The notes under the pieces are model-generated. The model had not been told where the DNA came from and searched no databases. It saw only the letters and a list, made by a program, of their open reading frames with translations. From contig JAPTOF010000015.1 in the NCBI GenBank assembly GCA_028554755.1, positions 806,001 through 870,000 on the forward strand: DNA of 64,000 bases, read 5' to 3'. Below, piece after piece: positions 10,596 to 21,915 of the stretch (within the stretch, counting starts at the first letter, position 1; the number at the start of each line of letters is the position of its first letter). A program made the position numbers and the translations under genes. This DNA comes from Cordia subcordata (taxonomy: Eukaryota > Streptophyta > Magnoliopsida > Boraginales > Cordiaceae).

Positions 10596-13500
10596 CTGCA
10601 ATAGATAGCATTCTGATTTCAAAAAACTTGAAAGTTGTGGAAAATATATAAAACATAAAATATGGAGAGAAAATATAAAAGTACTGAAGATGGTTGGAGC
10701 CACCAACAACGGTGGCTCTAAAAGAGAGATACTCATAAAGACAACATTGTGAATTGTTGATCTTTTATGAATACAATAAAAGAGCCTATTTATAAGCATG
10801 ATAACTTGGCGAGCAATACTAGAAGCTAGACTAATAAGGCAACTAGAATTCTAAGGAAACTAGAATAATAAAGAAACTAACTTGATTAATTATTAATCTA
10901 AACTATTGCCTAATTTAATACCATAGAATAAGGAAATAACATTAATAACCAAAATATTCTTCAACACCTCCTCTCAAACTCAAGACGGTATTAGAGATAC
11001 GACCTTGAGTTTGAAAGGTCTTCAAAGGAAAACTTGATCTTGATGGAAAGGATGAGTCACTACAGCTCATCTAACTCATAACTCACCACGGCCACTACGG
11101 CTCGTCTAACCTTAAACATGGATGTTATCAGGATTGATTTGGGGGTCATGTGCACCACTTTGGGTTGATGACTCCCCACAACCATTGGAAGGAACTTAGA
11201 TTGAGATAATAATTGGAAACTGGATTGGACTTGGATTTAGACTAGACTTGGATTTGGATTTGACTTGGATTTGGATAGTCATGTGACCTATAGGCTAACA
11301 TGACCGCTTGGATGGACGTGAGACCAGTAGGCTAACACAACTGCGTGGTTTTTTTTTTTCTTTTTAAGGGAAGCAGGCCACTAGGAAGGTGGCTCTGATA
11401 CTATGTGGAAAATATATAAAACATAAAATATGAAGAGAAAACATGAAAGTACTGAAGATGGTTGGAGCCACCACCAACAGTGGCTCTAGAAGAGAGATAC
11501 TCAAAAAGACTATATTGTGAATTGTTGATCTTTCATAAATACAATAGAAGAGCCTATTTATAGACATGATAACTTGGTAAGCAAGACTAGAAGCTAGACT
11601 AACAAGGTAACTAAAATTCTAAGGAAACTAGAATAATAAGGAAACCAACTTAATTAATTACCTAATCTAAACTACTGTCTAATTTAATACCACAGAATAA
11701 GGAAATAACATTAATAACCAAAATATTCTTCAACAAAAGTGACTGCTTTATCAATCATCAGTCATCGCTATCTTAAAAAAAGATCTACTCAAAAAATAAA
11801 GTTTTTCTTACGGTGAGTGCATTTGAGGAATCTGTGGAGAACCAACTGGCCTAAACTGATTGCCAGGTTGACCATGGAGAGATGACCGTGCAGCAAGTTG
11901 TTGCTGTCGAAACTGTTGTTGCCATTGGGCTTGTCTGGAATTCAATACATTGAAGGCATTGTTGTCTAGTGGAAAATCAGATGGATTTTCAACCTTAACT
12001 TGCACCATTGGTCGCTCCTGCTCCCCACTCGTACTGACATTTGTATTCATGCTCATGCTCATATTGGAGTTCATATTCATACTCATACCAGGACGAGGTG
12101 AAGGCTGTTGACGTCTTCGCATCCTCTCCAATTGCTGCTGTTGAAAAGCAACATTTTGGGAATTAATCATCTGTTGCATCTGAGGATGCATCTGTCTTGC
12201 AATCTGCATAATCATCAGAAGATGCTTTCAGTTCTGTAGTCCCACGGTTCTGATACTTGGACAATAACATGGATAATCAACAAAATAGAAGCCTAACAAA
12301 AATATCCACCCAGCCAGGTTATATTATCATTCAACCAAGAAAATAAGGGAGAAGGGGGAAAGAAACATAAAATCTCTGTTAAAAGTCCAATAACATGTGA
12401 ACAAGTTCCTCTGTAATTAATTATCTAAAGATTTTGGCAAGGGTGGTAACCAGCAGTTCCTATCAGCCTCTACGTGATCTACAAAAACTCTACCAAACTA
12501 CAGATGTTGAAAGAATCTATGCCAAATGCTCAAAGATGAAAATGGCCAGAAAAAGAAAGGTCATGATACCTGCTGAGATTGCCGAATAGAAGCCTGCTGC
12601 TGCAATTGCAACTGTGACTGGAATCCCTGTATTTGTTGCTGAGCTTGTTGTACACTGCTCCTGGTATTATCCTTCACAAGCTCGGATAACGCTGCAAGAT
12701 TACTGGCAATGATAGGAAATGTGTTAAGACTGGAAATAGTAAAATTGGAATTGGCAGTACTACTCTCCCCCCAGCCCCCCACAGCCAAAGAGAAGAGAAA
12801 AATAGAAGGAAAGGTCCCGACGAAACAATAATTATTTCTGAGAGAAAGGCCATTGAATAAAGGTCACAACAAACAACCTTTGTAGGTTAGTACAATCCAA
12901 ATGTACGACTTCAAGTTTGTAAGTTCATATATCTTAGATTTGCAAAGCAATAAAATCTAATAAAAGAGGACAGGAGAGAAGAATAGTCACCCATGAAATA
13001 GTCAGATTGAAAACCACAGCATTGTTACTGAGGCAATCAGTCAATTGACAAAATGCCACAGGAAAGGAACACATTTGTCACATTTATGATTTATCTAACA
13101 AGAATACAATAGTAAGCTAGAAGTGTTTAAATATATTTTAAATTATAACTTATAAGGTCAATGTATATTTATGTTCACATTATACGCACACATTAGTCTT
13201 AGAGACCATTCATATGTCATTGCTAATGTTTACTAATATGTATTCAACAGCATATATATTTGGGGTGTCCACTCATTGGAAATCCCCAATATTTTCTCCG
13301 AACAATTTTGAGTTTGGGGAAGTTGGATATGGAGAATAGTTAATTGGAGAAAACAAATTGGGTATGGGGAATTTTTCGAGGAAAAAAGCTGAAGATAGGA
13401 TAAAATTCTAAATTTTGGAGATTATCCAATTTATCCAAAATTAAATAGACCAACTTTTTAAAAGGCCAAATACACACACTTCACACATTACACACTACAC

Positions 13501-16500
13501 ACATTTCACACACTACACATATTACATACAGTATACACATTTCACACACTACAAACATTATACATTATACACATTACACATTAGACAGATTACACACACC
13601 ACATAGGTAGCCCAGGCGCACTAGGGCCCGGGCACCCTGGGCGCCGAGGGCCGGATCCCTGGTGATGGGGCGGGCCGCCATGGACATGGGCGTCGGGGCC
13701 GGGTCGCAAGGCACCAGGGTGGCGGGGTCCCGAAGCACCGGGTCCTGGGTCCCAGGTCCCAAGGCGCCAAAGGTCGAGGGCCGGGGGCCCACACACGGGG
13801 CCAGGACCTGGGGGCCACCCTGGATGTCGGGGGCCGAAACCCGCGCCTTACCGTCCCAAGCCTAGGACTGGGTCCCGGGGGCCGGGGCGCCAGGTCTAGG
13901 GGCCGGGACTTGGATTTTTATTGTGACAACCAAATCACGAAAATTTTTTTCCAAAGAAAACATAAACAATTTATTTTCCGCAAATGTGTGTGTTTAGTGT
14001 ATGTTTACCTTTAAAGTGTTTTCTTAAATTGGAGATCTCTATTCCCCAAGGAGTTTTGTCCAATTTCCCCATTATCCAAATTGTATTCCCCATTAGGGAA
14101 TTGTGCAAAAATTGAAAAAAAAATCTTCTCTCCAAAATTATTTTGGGGAAATAGTAATACTCTATTTTGGACTGGATAATCTTCAATGAACACCCCTATA
14201 TATATTAGTATTATATATGGCATAAGTCAAATTACAATATGCTAGTAATATATTTTTAAAAATAAGCAAAAGATTATGTTTATATTCTATCTTAACTGAA
14301 ATTATGTTTTATATCTTCAGTAATAATTTTGACAATATATGAACTTTTCAACCCTAATCTAACCAAACATGTAAATTCTTATTTTTATAATCAGAATTTC
14401 TATTCAAAGAGATAACTACTTAAGTCGAAAATAGAAAAAGTCACTTAAAGACAGTTACTTTAAGTAACTTTCTGGTATGCCAATCCAACCACCCTCTAAG
14501 TCCAGAAATGTTTCCAAGCTACCATTTGTAACCCAAATTCCTTCTGAACTTATGTTTCATTGAAAGATAAAAGGCTAGAAAATAAATTAAGCAAATGGAA
14601 CTAGAAAACATCTGACAGTACAAAATCAGGTCTGAAAGGACTCTATTTAGGATTTACCTGTGTCCTACTGTTTGAAGGAACATCTTTAGTAGCTCAATGG
14701 CAGAACATTGCTTTCTATAACTATCAGAAAGTATTTTCAAGGTGCGGCCTAATTTGTGTATATGACATCTCAACAACTGAGCCAGAACTTCTAAAGGAAC
14801 CTCTGATGAAGCCTCAAAACCCATACTTGATAGAAAGCGTGCTATCACCTTTTGTGACATTTGAGATGCTTGCTCTACACTAAGAAGCTTCTTGCTTCCT
14901 CCTGATACGTTCGTCCGACGACTTTGACTTCCACCCTGTTCCATGCTAAGGTATTCAGGTCTAATACCAAGTCTCTCAATCATGATAGGGCTGATAACAG
15001 GACTCTTGGTGATGACCTGAGGTAAGGTATCTAGAACCCCATTGAACTTCACTTTCGGGTTGTCACCCACATAAGTTGTTCGCAGGACTGCTCTATCAGG
15101 AACACAATTCATGGAAAACATCGTCTCAGGGAAGAACGGCATTTCATCATCAGTTGCATCACTTTCATCCCCTGCATTGCCAAAACCCATAAGTTGATCC
15201 TCTCTAAAAGCTATTCGCCTTCGCTTGTGCTTCTCAAGAACTCTAAGATAAACAGACATATGTTCAGATGTTCGTTTCTCTGTTTCTTGATCCCCAAAAG
15301 AAACTCGATATGATTTAGTTGCTTTATACTTCTCAAAGAATTGAGCATACCATGTTTCAGGCAACTCGTCATGCTTGAACCTCAGTGACATTGCATCAAT
15401 TTCTGATTCACCGTATCTTGGCCCAGAACCGAAAGCTGATTTAGACTGAAACAGCAGAACACATCTGTAATGTCAATCAATCAAGAGTAGGAGAGGAGCA
15501 AGCCAGATAAGTGTAATATGAAAATCAAAGTGTTTCCAGCATTTGAAGCCTTATTTGAAAACATTGAAAAGTCAAAATGCAAGAGAGGATCAGGAGAGCA
15601 AATGTTCAACAGATGCATCATTCTAAAATAACACAGTAACTCCCTATAGAATTTTCAAAAGACTGAACACAGACACATAAATAGAAAAGAGATAGATAGA
15701 CAACAAAATCAAACAGGCAAACAAGAAAATATCTTTTTATACATATAAACTTTAAATCTCTTATGAATTCTATTTGTATATTGCATTTTGAGGACGATAG
15801 TCACCATATCCAAAAGACTGCATTTAGAGAAGGACAGTAACCATAATCTTATTCATGTAAACTCCATATCGAAAAACCATAATCTTATTCATGTGAACCC
15901 ATCACAACGTTTTGCTATTTGATGTGTTGACTCAAAGGAGTTGAAATTCTAAACTTCATTTAGATGGACTTGATTTCAACTTATCTACCACTTGGAACCA
16001 TATCTTACATATATTACTAAAACATTTAACATATAGAACACAATATGAAGGTGAACAAAAGCACTGTACACCCTATAAAGTACATCACATAGTATCATAG
16101 AAGCACTTCACACCAAATGTAAGTTCTTCTTTTTTCTCGAATTCTCAGTCAGGTAGTGTCCCATGCCTGCTAAAACTCGCCAATGAAGTTCTCTTTCATG
16201 TTATTTTAGTCAAAGGAAACAAATTCAACACAAATCGAATCTCAAACTTCAAAACAAGAAATACTCAATTAACTTCAACTCGTTTGAATCTTGTAATTCA
16301 CAAGCTAAACCTCTTAAATGATTTTTGCGTAATCTTTCGAAAGGCGTAAGCTGAAACTAGCAAACCTTGGACGACGATGATGCATTGGAAGGAACACAAT
16401 GAAGCGCATCTTGCGAAGGGTTATCGAAAGTGAAGTACACGTCATCACCGTGCAACTGCAAATCTATAACAATTCGTTCATGTCATAATCTGATCCTTTT

Positions 16501-16865
16501 CAAATTAAAATTAAAAAAAAAAATCTAGAATTCAAACGAAGCAACGTACAATTGGGAGTCAGTTTCGTAATCGAATTGGGAGAATTCGAAGAAGAAGATG
16601 ATGACGACGATGAATTCGACCGGAGGAAAAGAGAGATGGAAGCTTTGTCGAAGAGGAGAGCGCGGGCTCGGAGCTGGAGGTGGAGCTGAGCCCTAGTTTT
16701 GTTGTCGTCGGCTCGCATGAAGGCTTCCCATGAGGTTGGCGAGGAGAGGAAGTGTACGAATGCCGAGTAGTGTGAGTCGCCGAGCCAGGAGCGCCAGACG
16801 CCGTGGCTCTCTAGCTTCCGCGCCAGCTCGTAGCCCCGGCCGTCGTCGCCGAGCAGTGAAGCCAT
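10475..16865 (-). CDS. Histone-fold (bromodomain-associated) protein, putative SAGA-type coactivator subunit, six exons
   Basis: Six exons join in frame with GT-AG introns: 16865-16550, 16463-16366, 15445-14658, 12729-12570, 12203-11812 and 10595-10475. Together they give 1875 nt, a 624-aa protein. Residues 1-80 are a conserved N-terminal domain (MASLLGDDGRGYELARKLES, then GVWRSWLGD), followed by a poly-Ser stretch. A central region with SFGDQETEKRTSEHMS and HKRRRIAFREDQ precedes a helical bromodomain-associated histone-fold-like segment at about 325-400 (ASQMSQKVIARFLSSMGFE to ELLKMFLQTVG). The tail (about 410-584) is rich in Gln and Met and ends near SEENKLTSPSK. From family knowledge, plant proteins of this type (some labelled 'low protein: ammonium transporter 1-like' in databases) are histone-fold proteins linked to SAGA/TFIID-type coactivators. 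That function is inference here. All exons are intact despite transposons in introns 4 and 5. Confidence 0.85.
10636..10966 (-). repeat. 3' LTR of the TRIM-like element
   Basis: 331 bp, TG...CA termini on the + strand. It matches 11404-11735 over its whole length with scattered substitutions. Confidence 0.88.
11404..11735 (-). repeat. 5' LTR of the TRIM-like element
   Basis: 332 bp. The tRNA-binding-site-like motif TATCAGAGCC lies next to it at about 11390-11403 (minus strand). Confidence 0.88.
11812..12203 (-). CDS. Exon 5 of the histone-fold gene, Gln/Met-rich
   Basis: 392 bp. The ATTATGCAG acceptor gives IARQMHPQMQQMINSQNVAF, followed by Met-Asn and Gln repeats. It ends in phase 2 (TCACC) at a GTAAGA donor. 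Confidence 0.85.
12570..12729 (-). CDS. Exon 4 of the histone-fold gene
   Basis: 160 bp. The TTTCCAG acceptor gives SLNTFPIIASNLAALSELVK, then a Gln-rich run. It ends in phase 0 after two CAG codons at a GTATCA donor. Confidence 0.85.
13468..13605. repeat. ACACATT/ACACACT minisatellite
   Basis: Irregular tandem copies of CACATTACACA- and TTTCACACACTACA-like units inside the hAT-like element, directly before its GC-rich core. Confidence 0.75.
13615..13915. other. GC-rich island inside the intronic hAT-like element
   Basis: About 300 bp dominated by G and C (repeated GGGTCCCGG, GGGCCGGG and CCAGGTC words), in sharp contrast to AT-rich flanks. Short open frames on both strands here are composition artefacts. 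Its origin (captured sequence or expanded GC repeat) cannot be told from the window. Confidence 0.8.
14658..15445 (-). CDS. Exon 3 of the histone-fold gene, histone-fold region
   Basis: 788 bp. The TGTTTCAG acceptor gives SKSAFGSGPRYGESEIDAMS at its start, and the exon ends in phase 2 at an ACAG|GTAAAT donor. It contains the conserved central block and the histone-fold-like helices at its 3' end. Confidence 0.9.
16366..16463 (-). CDS. Exon 2 of the histone-fold gene
   Basis: The TTATAG acceptor before 16463 is the one that keeps the frame, giving YLQLHGDDVYFTFDN. The nearby TTTGCAG site at 16456-16460 would create a stop, so I rejected it. The donor GT follows AAG at 16366. Confidence 0.8.
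16550..16865 (-). CDS. Exon 1 of the histone-fold gene (start codon 16865-16863)
   Basis: It encodes residues 1-105 and ends in phase 1 at a GTACGT donor just below 16550. The ATG context (GAAGCCATTGG on the + strand) has a G after ATG and lies in a conserved N-terminus, which supports this start. It includes the poly-Ser tract coded near 16590-16620. Confidence 0.85.
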
Positions 16866-16981
16866 TGGGGGTTTGGTTTGGACTTGAAAGATGGTTTGGG
16901 TTATTGGGTTGGGTGATTTGGGTTACGGGCATTTCAAAATGGTTTTATTGCATGTACCTCCCCTCGATTTTAATCCAAGTT

Positions 16982-17616
16982 AAGGGTGTTCATCGGGAAA
17001 TTTTCACCCAATCAACAGAACTTTTCACTGAAAATAATTTTTGGAGAAAAGATACTGTTATGTGTCTGGCCACAATTTACCAATGAGGAGTATGTTTTGG
17101 GAAGATGGGAAATGGAAAAAAACCATTGGGATTGGGGAATTCTCATTTTAAAAACATAATTCTGAACTAATTTTAACCCAAGTTATGTCTAATAATTCTA
17201 AATATGAAATTTAAACAAAAATACATAATCTACACTCCAGAATATAAATAAAAATAAATAATCAAATGTAAGGCATGACAAAGAAAAGGGACAAAGCGGC
17301 AATGAAAATGGAAAGCGGCTAAGTGGCTAGAAGATGCTGAAGAAGTAAGAAATAAGGATTACAAAAAATTTAAGATGTATTTGATATTTATGTATGTATG
17401 TATGTATGTTTGATATGTATAATAAAAGATTTTGGGTTTCTAGTTTTGGGTTTTTCCCCAAGAAGAAAATCTATTCCAATCCCCAACTCGTTCCCTAAGA
17501 TTTTTTTCCCATCCTTGGTGTCTTTTCCCTAATTCACTAATTCTTTGAACTCAATTTTCCCAAACTCGAAAAATCGATTTAGTAATCAGGTTTACCTGAT
17601 TAATGAACACTCCTTA
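16982..17616. mobile_element. hAT-like non-autonomous element just upstream of the histone-fold gene
   Basis: The left end AAGGGTGTTCATCGGG pairs with the complement of the right end, TAAGGAGTGTTCATTAATC. The flanks TCCAAGTT (16974-16981) and TCCAAGCT (17617-17624) form an 8-bp TSD with one mismatch. Arms share TTGGGGAA/TTCCCC words with the element at 13261, so they are related. It starts 117 bp upstream of the minus-strand start codon, within the likely 5' UTR or proximal promoter. Confidence 0.75.
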
Positions 17617-17809
17617 TCCAAGCTACAAGAACCTCTGCTGTGTTTCCTCTTGCATCAGTTATGGTCTAATGAAGATAATTTTGATTTTCTTGGGTCAAGA
17701 AAGATTATATAAAATGACACAAATATGCAACATGTTTAGTCCATTTCGCTACATATAAAATCAGAACAAAGGAGAGGAGAAAGTCTTAGAGGTATTTTAG
17801 GATACCAAT

Positions 17810-18345
17810 CAAAAGAGAAGGTGTCAATCCCAATGGCTTTAGCTACCCAATTAGCTGCTTTGTTACCATTGCAACAAAAACCTGAACTTATGAAGTCTCG
17901 TTTATGTAGTGGACCAATTCGTTAATATACTGCAAAGTCATTTTTTATTAACATAATGACACCAGGCCCTTATTACCACCCATGCTATTAAATCAGCTGC
18001 TTTATTTTTTATACCAATAATTAAGAATTGCTTTGCTTTATTGCAGCATCAAAAACCAAATCACAAGCTTTTGATTAAAAAAAAAAGAGCAATTCTAGTA
18101 AGATTTATAATATGAAAAAACAAGTGAGAAGGAGAAACGCGTGATAGGTTGGCTAAAGGAGTAAATGTTCGAAACTAGATTGGAGAATTCTACATGGGGG
18201 CATAGCTATTGATCGTGAGAGCCCAGAAGACTGTCTTAGAATCAGTCTCAGTTGTGACATAAGGCCACTTCATAGGCAACGAATAAAAAGACATCCACAT
18301 TGACTTTGATCGAAGGTGGAAAAGGAAGCTGCCAAGAGGTTGGAA
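17810..18345 (-). pseudogene. LINE-type RNase H-like (RVT_3) remnant
   Basis: On the minus strand, fragments PPSIKVNVDV (about 18300-18325), TETDSKTV (about 18225-18250) and NKAANWVAKAIGID (about 17830-17870) occur in the order of the plant LINE RNase H domain, in different frames and with shortened spacing. This looks like an old, deleted reverse-transcriptase-like fragment. It rests on short motif matches only. Confidence 0.45.
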
Positions 18346-18829
18346 AAATATCCAAATGTTGTTACGCAAGTTTGACTTAAGCAGTTAATTAGAAAGTAAA
18401 AGCATTGTGATATTTATTATGTGCTATATAGGCCAGCTTTAATATGAGAATTGATTCAACGAGGACACTAGTAAAAATGAAGTTTTTCCTTCCTTTTTTA
18501 AAGCCACCAAGGAATTTGCTTCATCACTCAAGTGTCTAAAATGGCAAGTTTGTTAGAAAACTCAAAAAGCCAAATATCAAAGGAAGGGATAGAAGAGGGA
18601 ATGACGATACACTAGAAGGATAAAGCAGATAAGTAATTCAGCTCCAATTGTAGAGAAGGAATATATGTTCTAGAATTTCATCTTAAAGACTGCAGATTTT
18701 GCAACAGGAATTAAGCTCAAGCTTCTTTCTAATGTGGTTGCATTTGGTTAGTATTGAGTTAGTGCATGCACCAAAGGAAGTGACAAAATTTTTAAAGTAC
18801 CTATAAATGACATAAAATTTTGCAAAAGT

Positions 18830-19453
18830 TAAAAGGATTTCATGATGAGTAAGCTGAAATCTTTCTTGGACTTTAAATCAAACAACTAAAGGAAGGAATA
18901 TTCATAAATTAAGCCAAATACACAAAGGAATTGATCAAGAAGTTTGGACTTGAAGATACAAAAAAAATTGAAACACCTATAAGTCCTTCAACCAAACCTG
19001 ACAAAGATGAGAACGATAAGCCCCTAGATGAAAAGAAATATTGAGATATGATTGGAAGTTTACTCTATTTAACTGCATCAAGGCTTGATATTATGTTTGT
19101 CATGCACTTATATGCTAGATTTCAATCTAATCTTAAGGAATCTTATCTAGTTGCTATTAAAAGAATTATTCGTTATCTTAAAGGAACTAGTTATTTAGTA
19201 CTTTAGTATGTAAAAGGAACTTCTTTTGACTTGTGTGGCTATTCTGATGCTTATTTTGCTAGTTGTAAAGTAGATCCTAAGAGTATTAGCAATACATGCC
19301 AATTTTTCAGTCACTCTTTAGTATTTTGGTCAAGTAGGAAGTAAAATAGTGTAGCTATATCAACTATCAAAACTGAATATATTGCTGTTGAAAGTTATGT
19401 AGCTCAAATTTTATGGATGAAACAATATTTGCTTGACTGTAGTTTACATTATG
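18830..19453 (+). pseudogene. Copia reverse transcriptase end and RNase H, first part
   Basis: One frame with stops reads FLGLQIKQLKEGIFIN, KYTKELIKKFGL, MIGSLLYLTASRLDI, IIRYLKGTSY, CGYSDAYFA and FWSSRK, then TEYIAVESYVAQILWMKQ. These are the RT thumb and the RNase H start of Ty1/copia polyproteins. Several stop codons show it is dead. It ends where the LTR-like insertion begins. Confidence 0.85.
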
Positions 19454-21690
19454 TGTTGGATTTGTATGCCCTAAAGACCATAAGTGCAAGATGTTTACTG
19501 GATACTAGACATAATACGCCCAAGTTTTTTTTGTTAATATGATTGAGTTTTCCACAGTATGTTATTTCCACTGTGCATTGATGCGATACATGAAAACCCA
19601 ATGACATTAGCTGAAGACTTGGGTATGTAGCGAGGCTGGAAGCATAGTAGGTCTAAGTCTAGTTTTAGTAATGTTATAAATAAGTCCATAACCGTGTGGT
19701 AGTGCTGGGCACTCTATCGGAATAAGGTTATAGCGAGCAAGTCTCCTTATGAGGGTGACCTAACTAGGTCATTAGAGGCTTTTCCAGACTTGTCTCTTTA
19801 GTGCGTGTATCACGCATTGGATCAGACCATTGTGAGTTAGTTTTCTTTTAACCGCACTATCAAAGTTAGAAAACACAATACTCACCACTGCTAAGTGGCC
19901 AATGCTCTTAATCTTGAGCGTATGTGGATGAACTAACGGATCCAGGGTTTAGCATTTTGATCTACTATGAGAGGGACCTTGCTTGGCTAGGGTTAACAGC
20001 TCTATGCATTGGGTGTTGAGTTCTAGTCAGTTGGGACATGCACATGCAATAGTAGATTCTATGTGCCCCCTTGGTCTTGTCTGTATGATCATCTAAATCT
20101 AGATCTAGTGGTATAACCCTTTAAGGGTATATTGGTCATTTAACTTGTGAGTCGCTTCCGACATCAAGAGTAATGTGACTAGAAGATGATTGATATCTTG
20201 GACAAGTTATTCCAAGGTTTAGAGATAGCTAAAGAGGTGATGATACAGTCAAAAAACCGACCTTGACTACGGGCATACATAGAAGGGCATTTTGGTCATT
20301 TTGCTTAGTAGGTCAAAGACAAAGGTTACTCGTTGTTGTGACAATCTTCTGACATCCAGTAATTATCCTTAGAGTGCGACTTTAGTCTTGTGGTGAAATA
20401 GACTAGGGTCAAAATGGTCATTATGTTGCCTAAGGGGAGGCAAGGGCATTTTGGTCATTTTGGGAGCCAAGGGCAGTTATGTCTTTTGGTCTCTCTACAA
20501 GTTGGATGTTGTTTTAAGCATGAGAAGTCTTTGCTTGGATTGTTCAATTGCTAAATTTGTGTTTTCGTAAGAGTTCTAATTGCATTAGGATTCTTGGAAA
20601 TAAGAAATAAGATTTGTTCTTAATTCTTATTGGTCCAAGATTTAATGTAGATAATTAGAATATGTCTTAATCTCTTTCCTAAAGCTTCTAGGCATACGAG
20701 ACATAACTTTTAGGTAAGGTTTCCAAATTAGGATGGAGTTGCTATATTTTATAAGATAATTCAAATATCTTGAACTTCAAGTTTCTTATCTTGGAATATT
20801 ATTTTTTTTTTGTCGAGTCGTCTTGCAAGGAGGCGTCCAAATTTGGAAAGAAGAAAAAGATAGTAGGCCCCGCAAGTTCTAGAAGATTTGTTGGGATTTA
20901 AATTCTAGAAGATTAGGTTAAGAGTTGGTTTTAATTTGAAACTCTTATCATCTAAAAATCTTCTACTTGAATTTAAACTCCTCATGATAAAAATTCTAGT
21001 CTACCTAGGAGTTCTATTGCTAAAAGAACTCTTGAAGGGGGTCAACTAAGTTTGATAAAATGCAAAAGCTTTTGTACGTAAAAAAAATATTAAAGACACG
21101 TACATTCTTGGAGAAGTTTAGAAAGGAAAAAAATTCTCTTCTCTTTCTCTTCTTCTTTTTCTTTTGATCGACCAAAAACAAAATTAAACTTCGACAATTG
21201 TAAAACCAATTCTTTCACCAAGAATTTGGTTCTTGCTTATAGTTAACATATCCCCGCTCATAGTAGGGAAGATTAAAAGCTTTTTGGGTCGTTCTTATAG
21301 AGGTTTTTGGAGAGAGAAACACAAGAGGACAGAAACTATCTTTTCCTATCACACCTTGTGCAATTTCAAATCCAGGCTTGATCAGGTGTCTATCACTTAT
21401 CGAATTGTGCTAAAATTTTAAAAGGATGTTCTACATTTCAAGGGCTTCAAATCCAAAGGTTACATTGTCAATCAGAGGTCCAGAAGGCAGCCCAATAGTC
21501 AGCTAAAGTTTCTAATCGTTTTTTGCTCCAGGAGGTAAATTTGTTCTAACAATTTTACTTTGTGTTCTTGTTTATTCTATGCATGTGTGGTATTATTGTA
21601 TGCAAGTATTTATTTTTTTGGCTACGTCTAGGGTTAAAATTGTAAAAAATGACTTGGGCTCAGTCTTTCATGCTCCATCAAGTTCCTTCA
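19454..21690. mobile_element. 2.2-kb LTR-like insertion (probable solo LTR), TSD TTATG
   Basis: It begins TGTTGGATTTG and ends TTCCTTCA (TG...CA). A perfect TTATG duplication flanks it (19449-19453 and 21691-21695). Removing it restores continuity between the two halves of the RNase H reading. No coding region or second LTR is visible inside, so a solo LTR is the simplest reading. A non-autonomous element with diverged ends is possible. Confidence 0.75.
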
Positions 21691-21915
21691 TTATGATCAT
21701 GTGCCTATCCGTTATGACAATACTAGTGCTATTAATCTGACTAAGAATCCAATTCAGTATTCTAAGATAAAACATATAGAGAATAGGCATCATTTTATTA
21801 GAGATAATGTGCAAAAAGCTAATAATGTTCTTGAATTTGTTGATGCATTGCATTAATTTATAGATATTTTTATAAAAGCTGTTGTATGAGAATCAATTTT
21901 CCAAAATTAGAAGGG
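21691..21915 (+). pseudogene. Copia RNase H, second part
   Basis: The frame continues with DHVPIRYDNTSAINLTKNP, KHIENRHHFIRDNVQK and FVDALH, the C-terminal RNase H block of copia. Stop codons follow LH and VV. It completes the domain interrupted at 19453. Confidence 0.85.

Larger units (their letters stand above)
10636..11735 (-). mobile_element. TRIM-like non-autonomous LTR retrotransposon in intron 5
   Basis: Two direct repeats of 331 and 332 bp (10636-10966 and 11404-11735), starting TGTGGAAAA and ending TTCAACA on the + strand, flank a 437-bp interior with no coding capacity. A perfect 5-bp TSD, AAAGT, flanks the unit (10631-10635 and 11736-11740). On the minus strand the sequence after the 5' LTR reads TAGTATCAGAGCCACC, which resembles an initiator-Met-tRNA binding site. 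A purine-rich GAGAGGAGG tract precedes the 3' LTR. These set the orientation as minus, the same as the host gene. Total length is 1100 bp. Confidence 0.88.
13261..14198. mobile_element. hAT-like non-autonomous element in intron 4, TSD TATATATT
   Basis: The ends are inverted: TGGGGTGTCCACTCATTG on the left and, in complement, TAGGGGTGTTCATTG on the right. An exact 8-bp duplication TATATATT (13253-13260 and 14199-14206) fits hAT. Both arms carry TTGGGGAA/TTCCCC words. The interior holds an ACACATTACAC-type minisatellite and a very GC-rich block. No transposase reading frame is present. It is wholly intronic in the histone-fold gene. Confidence 0.8.

Noticed and set aside
13574..13865. Several overlapping Pro/Gly/Arg-rich open frames on both strands
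   Set aside because: They come from the GC-rich island, which lacks stop codons by composition. They have no domain and lie inside an intronic transposon.
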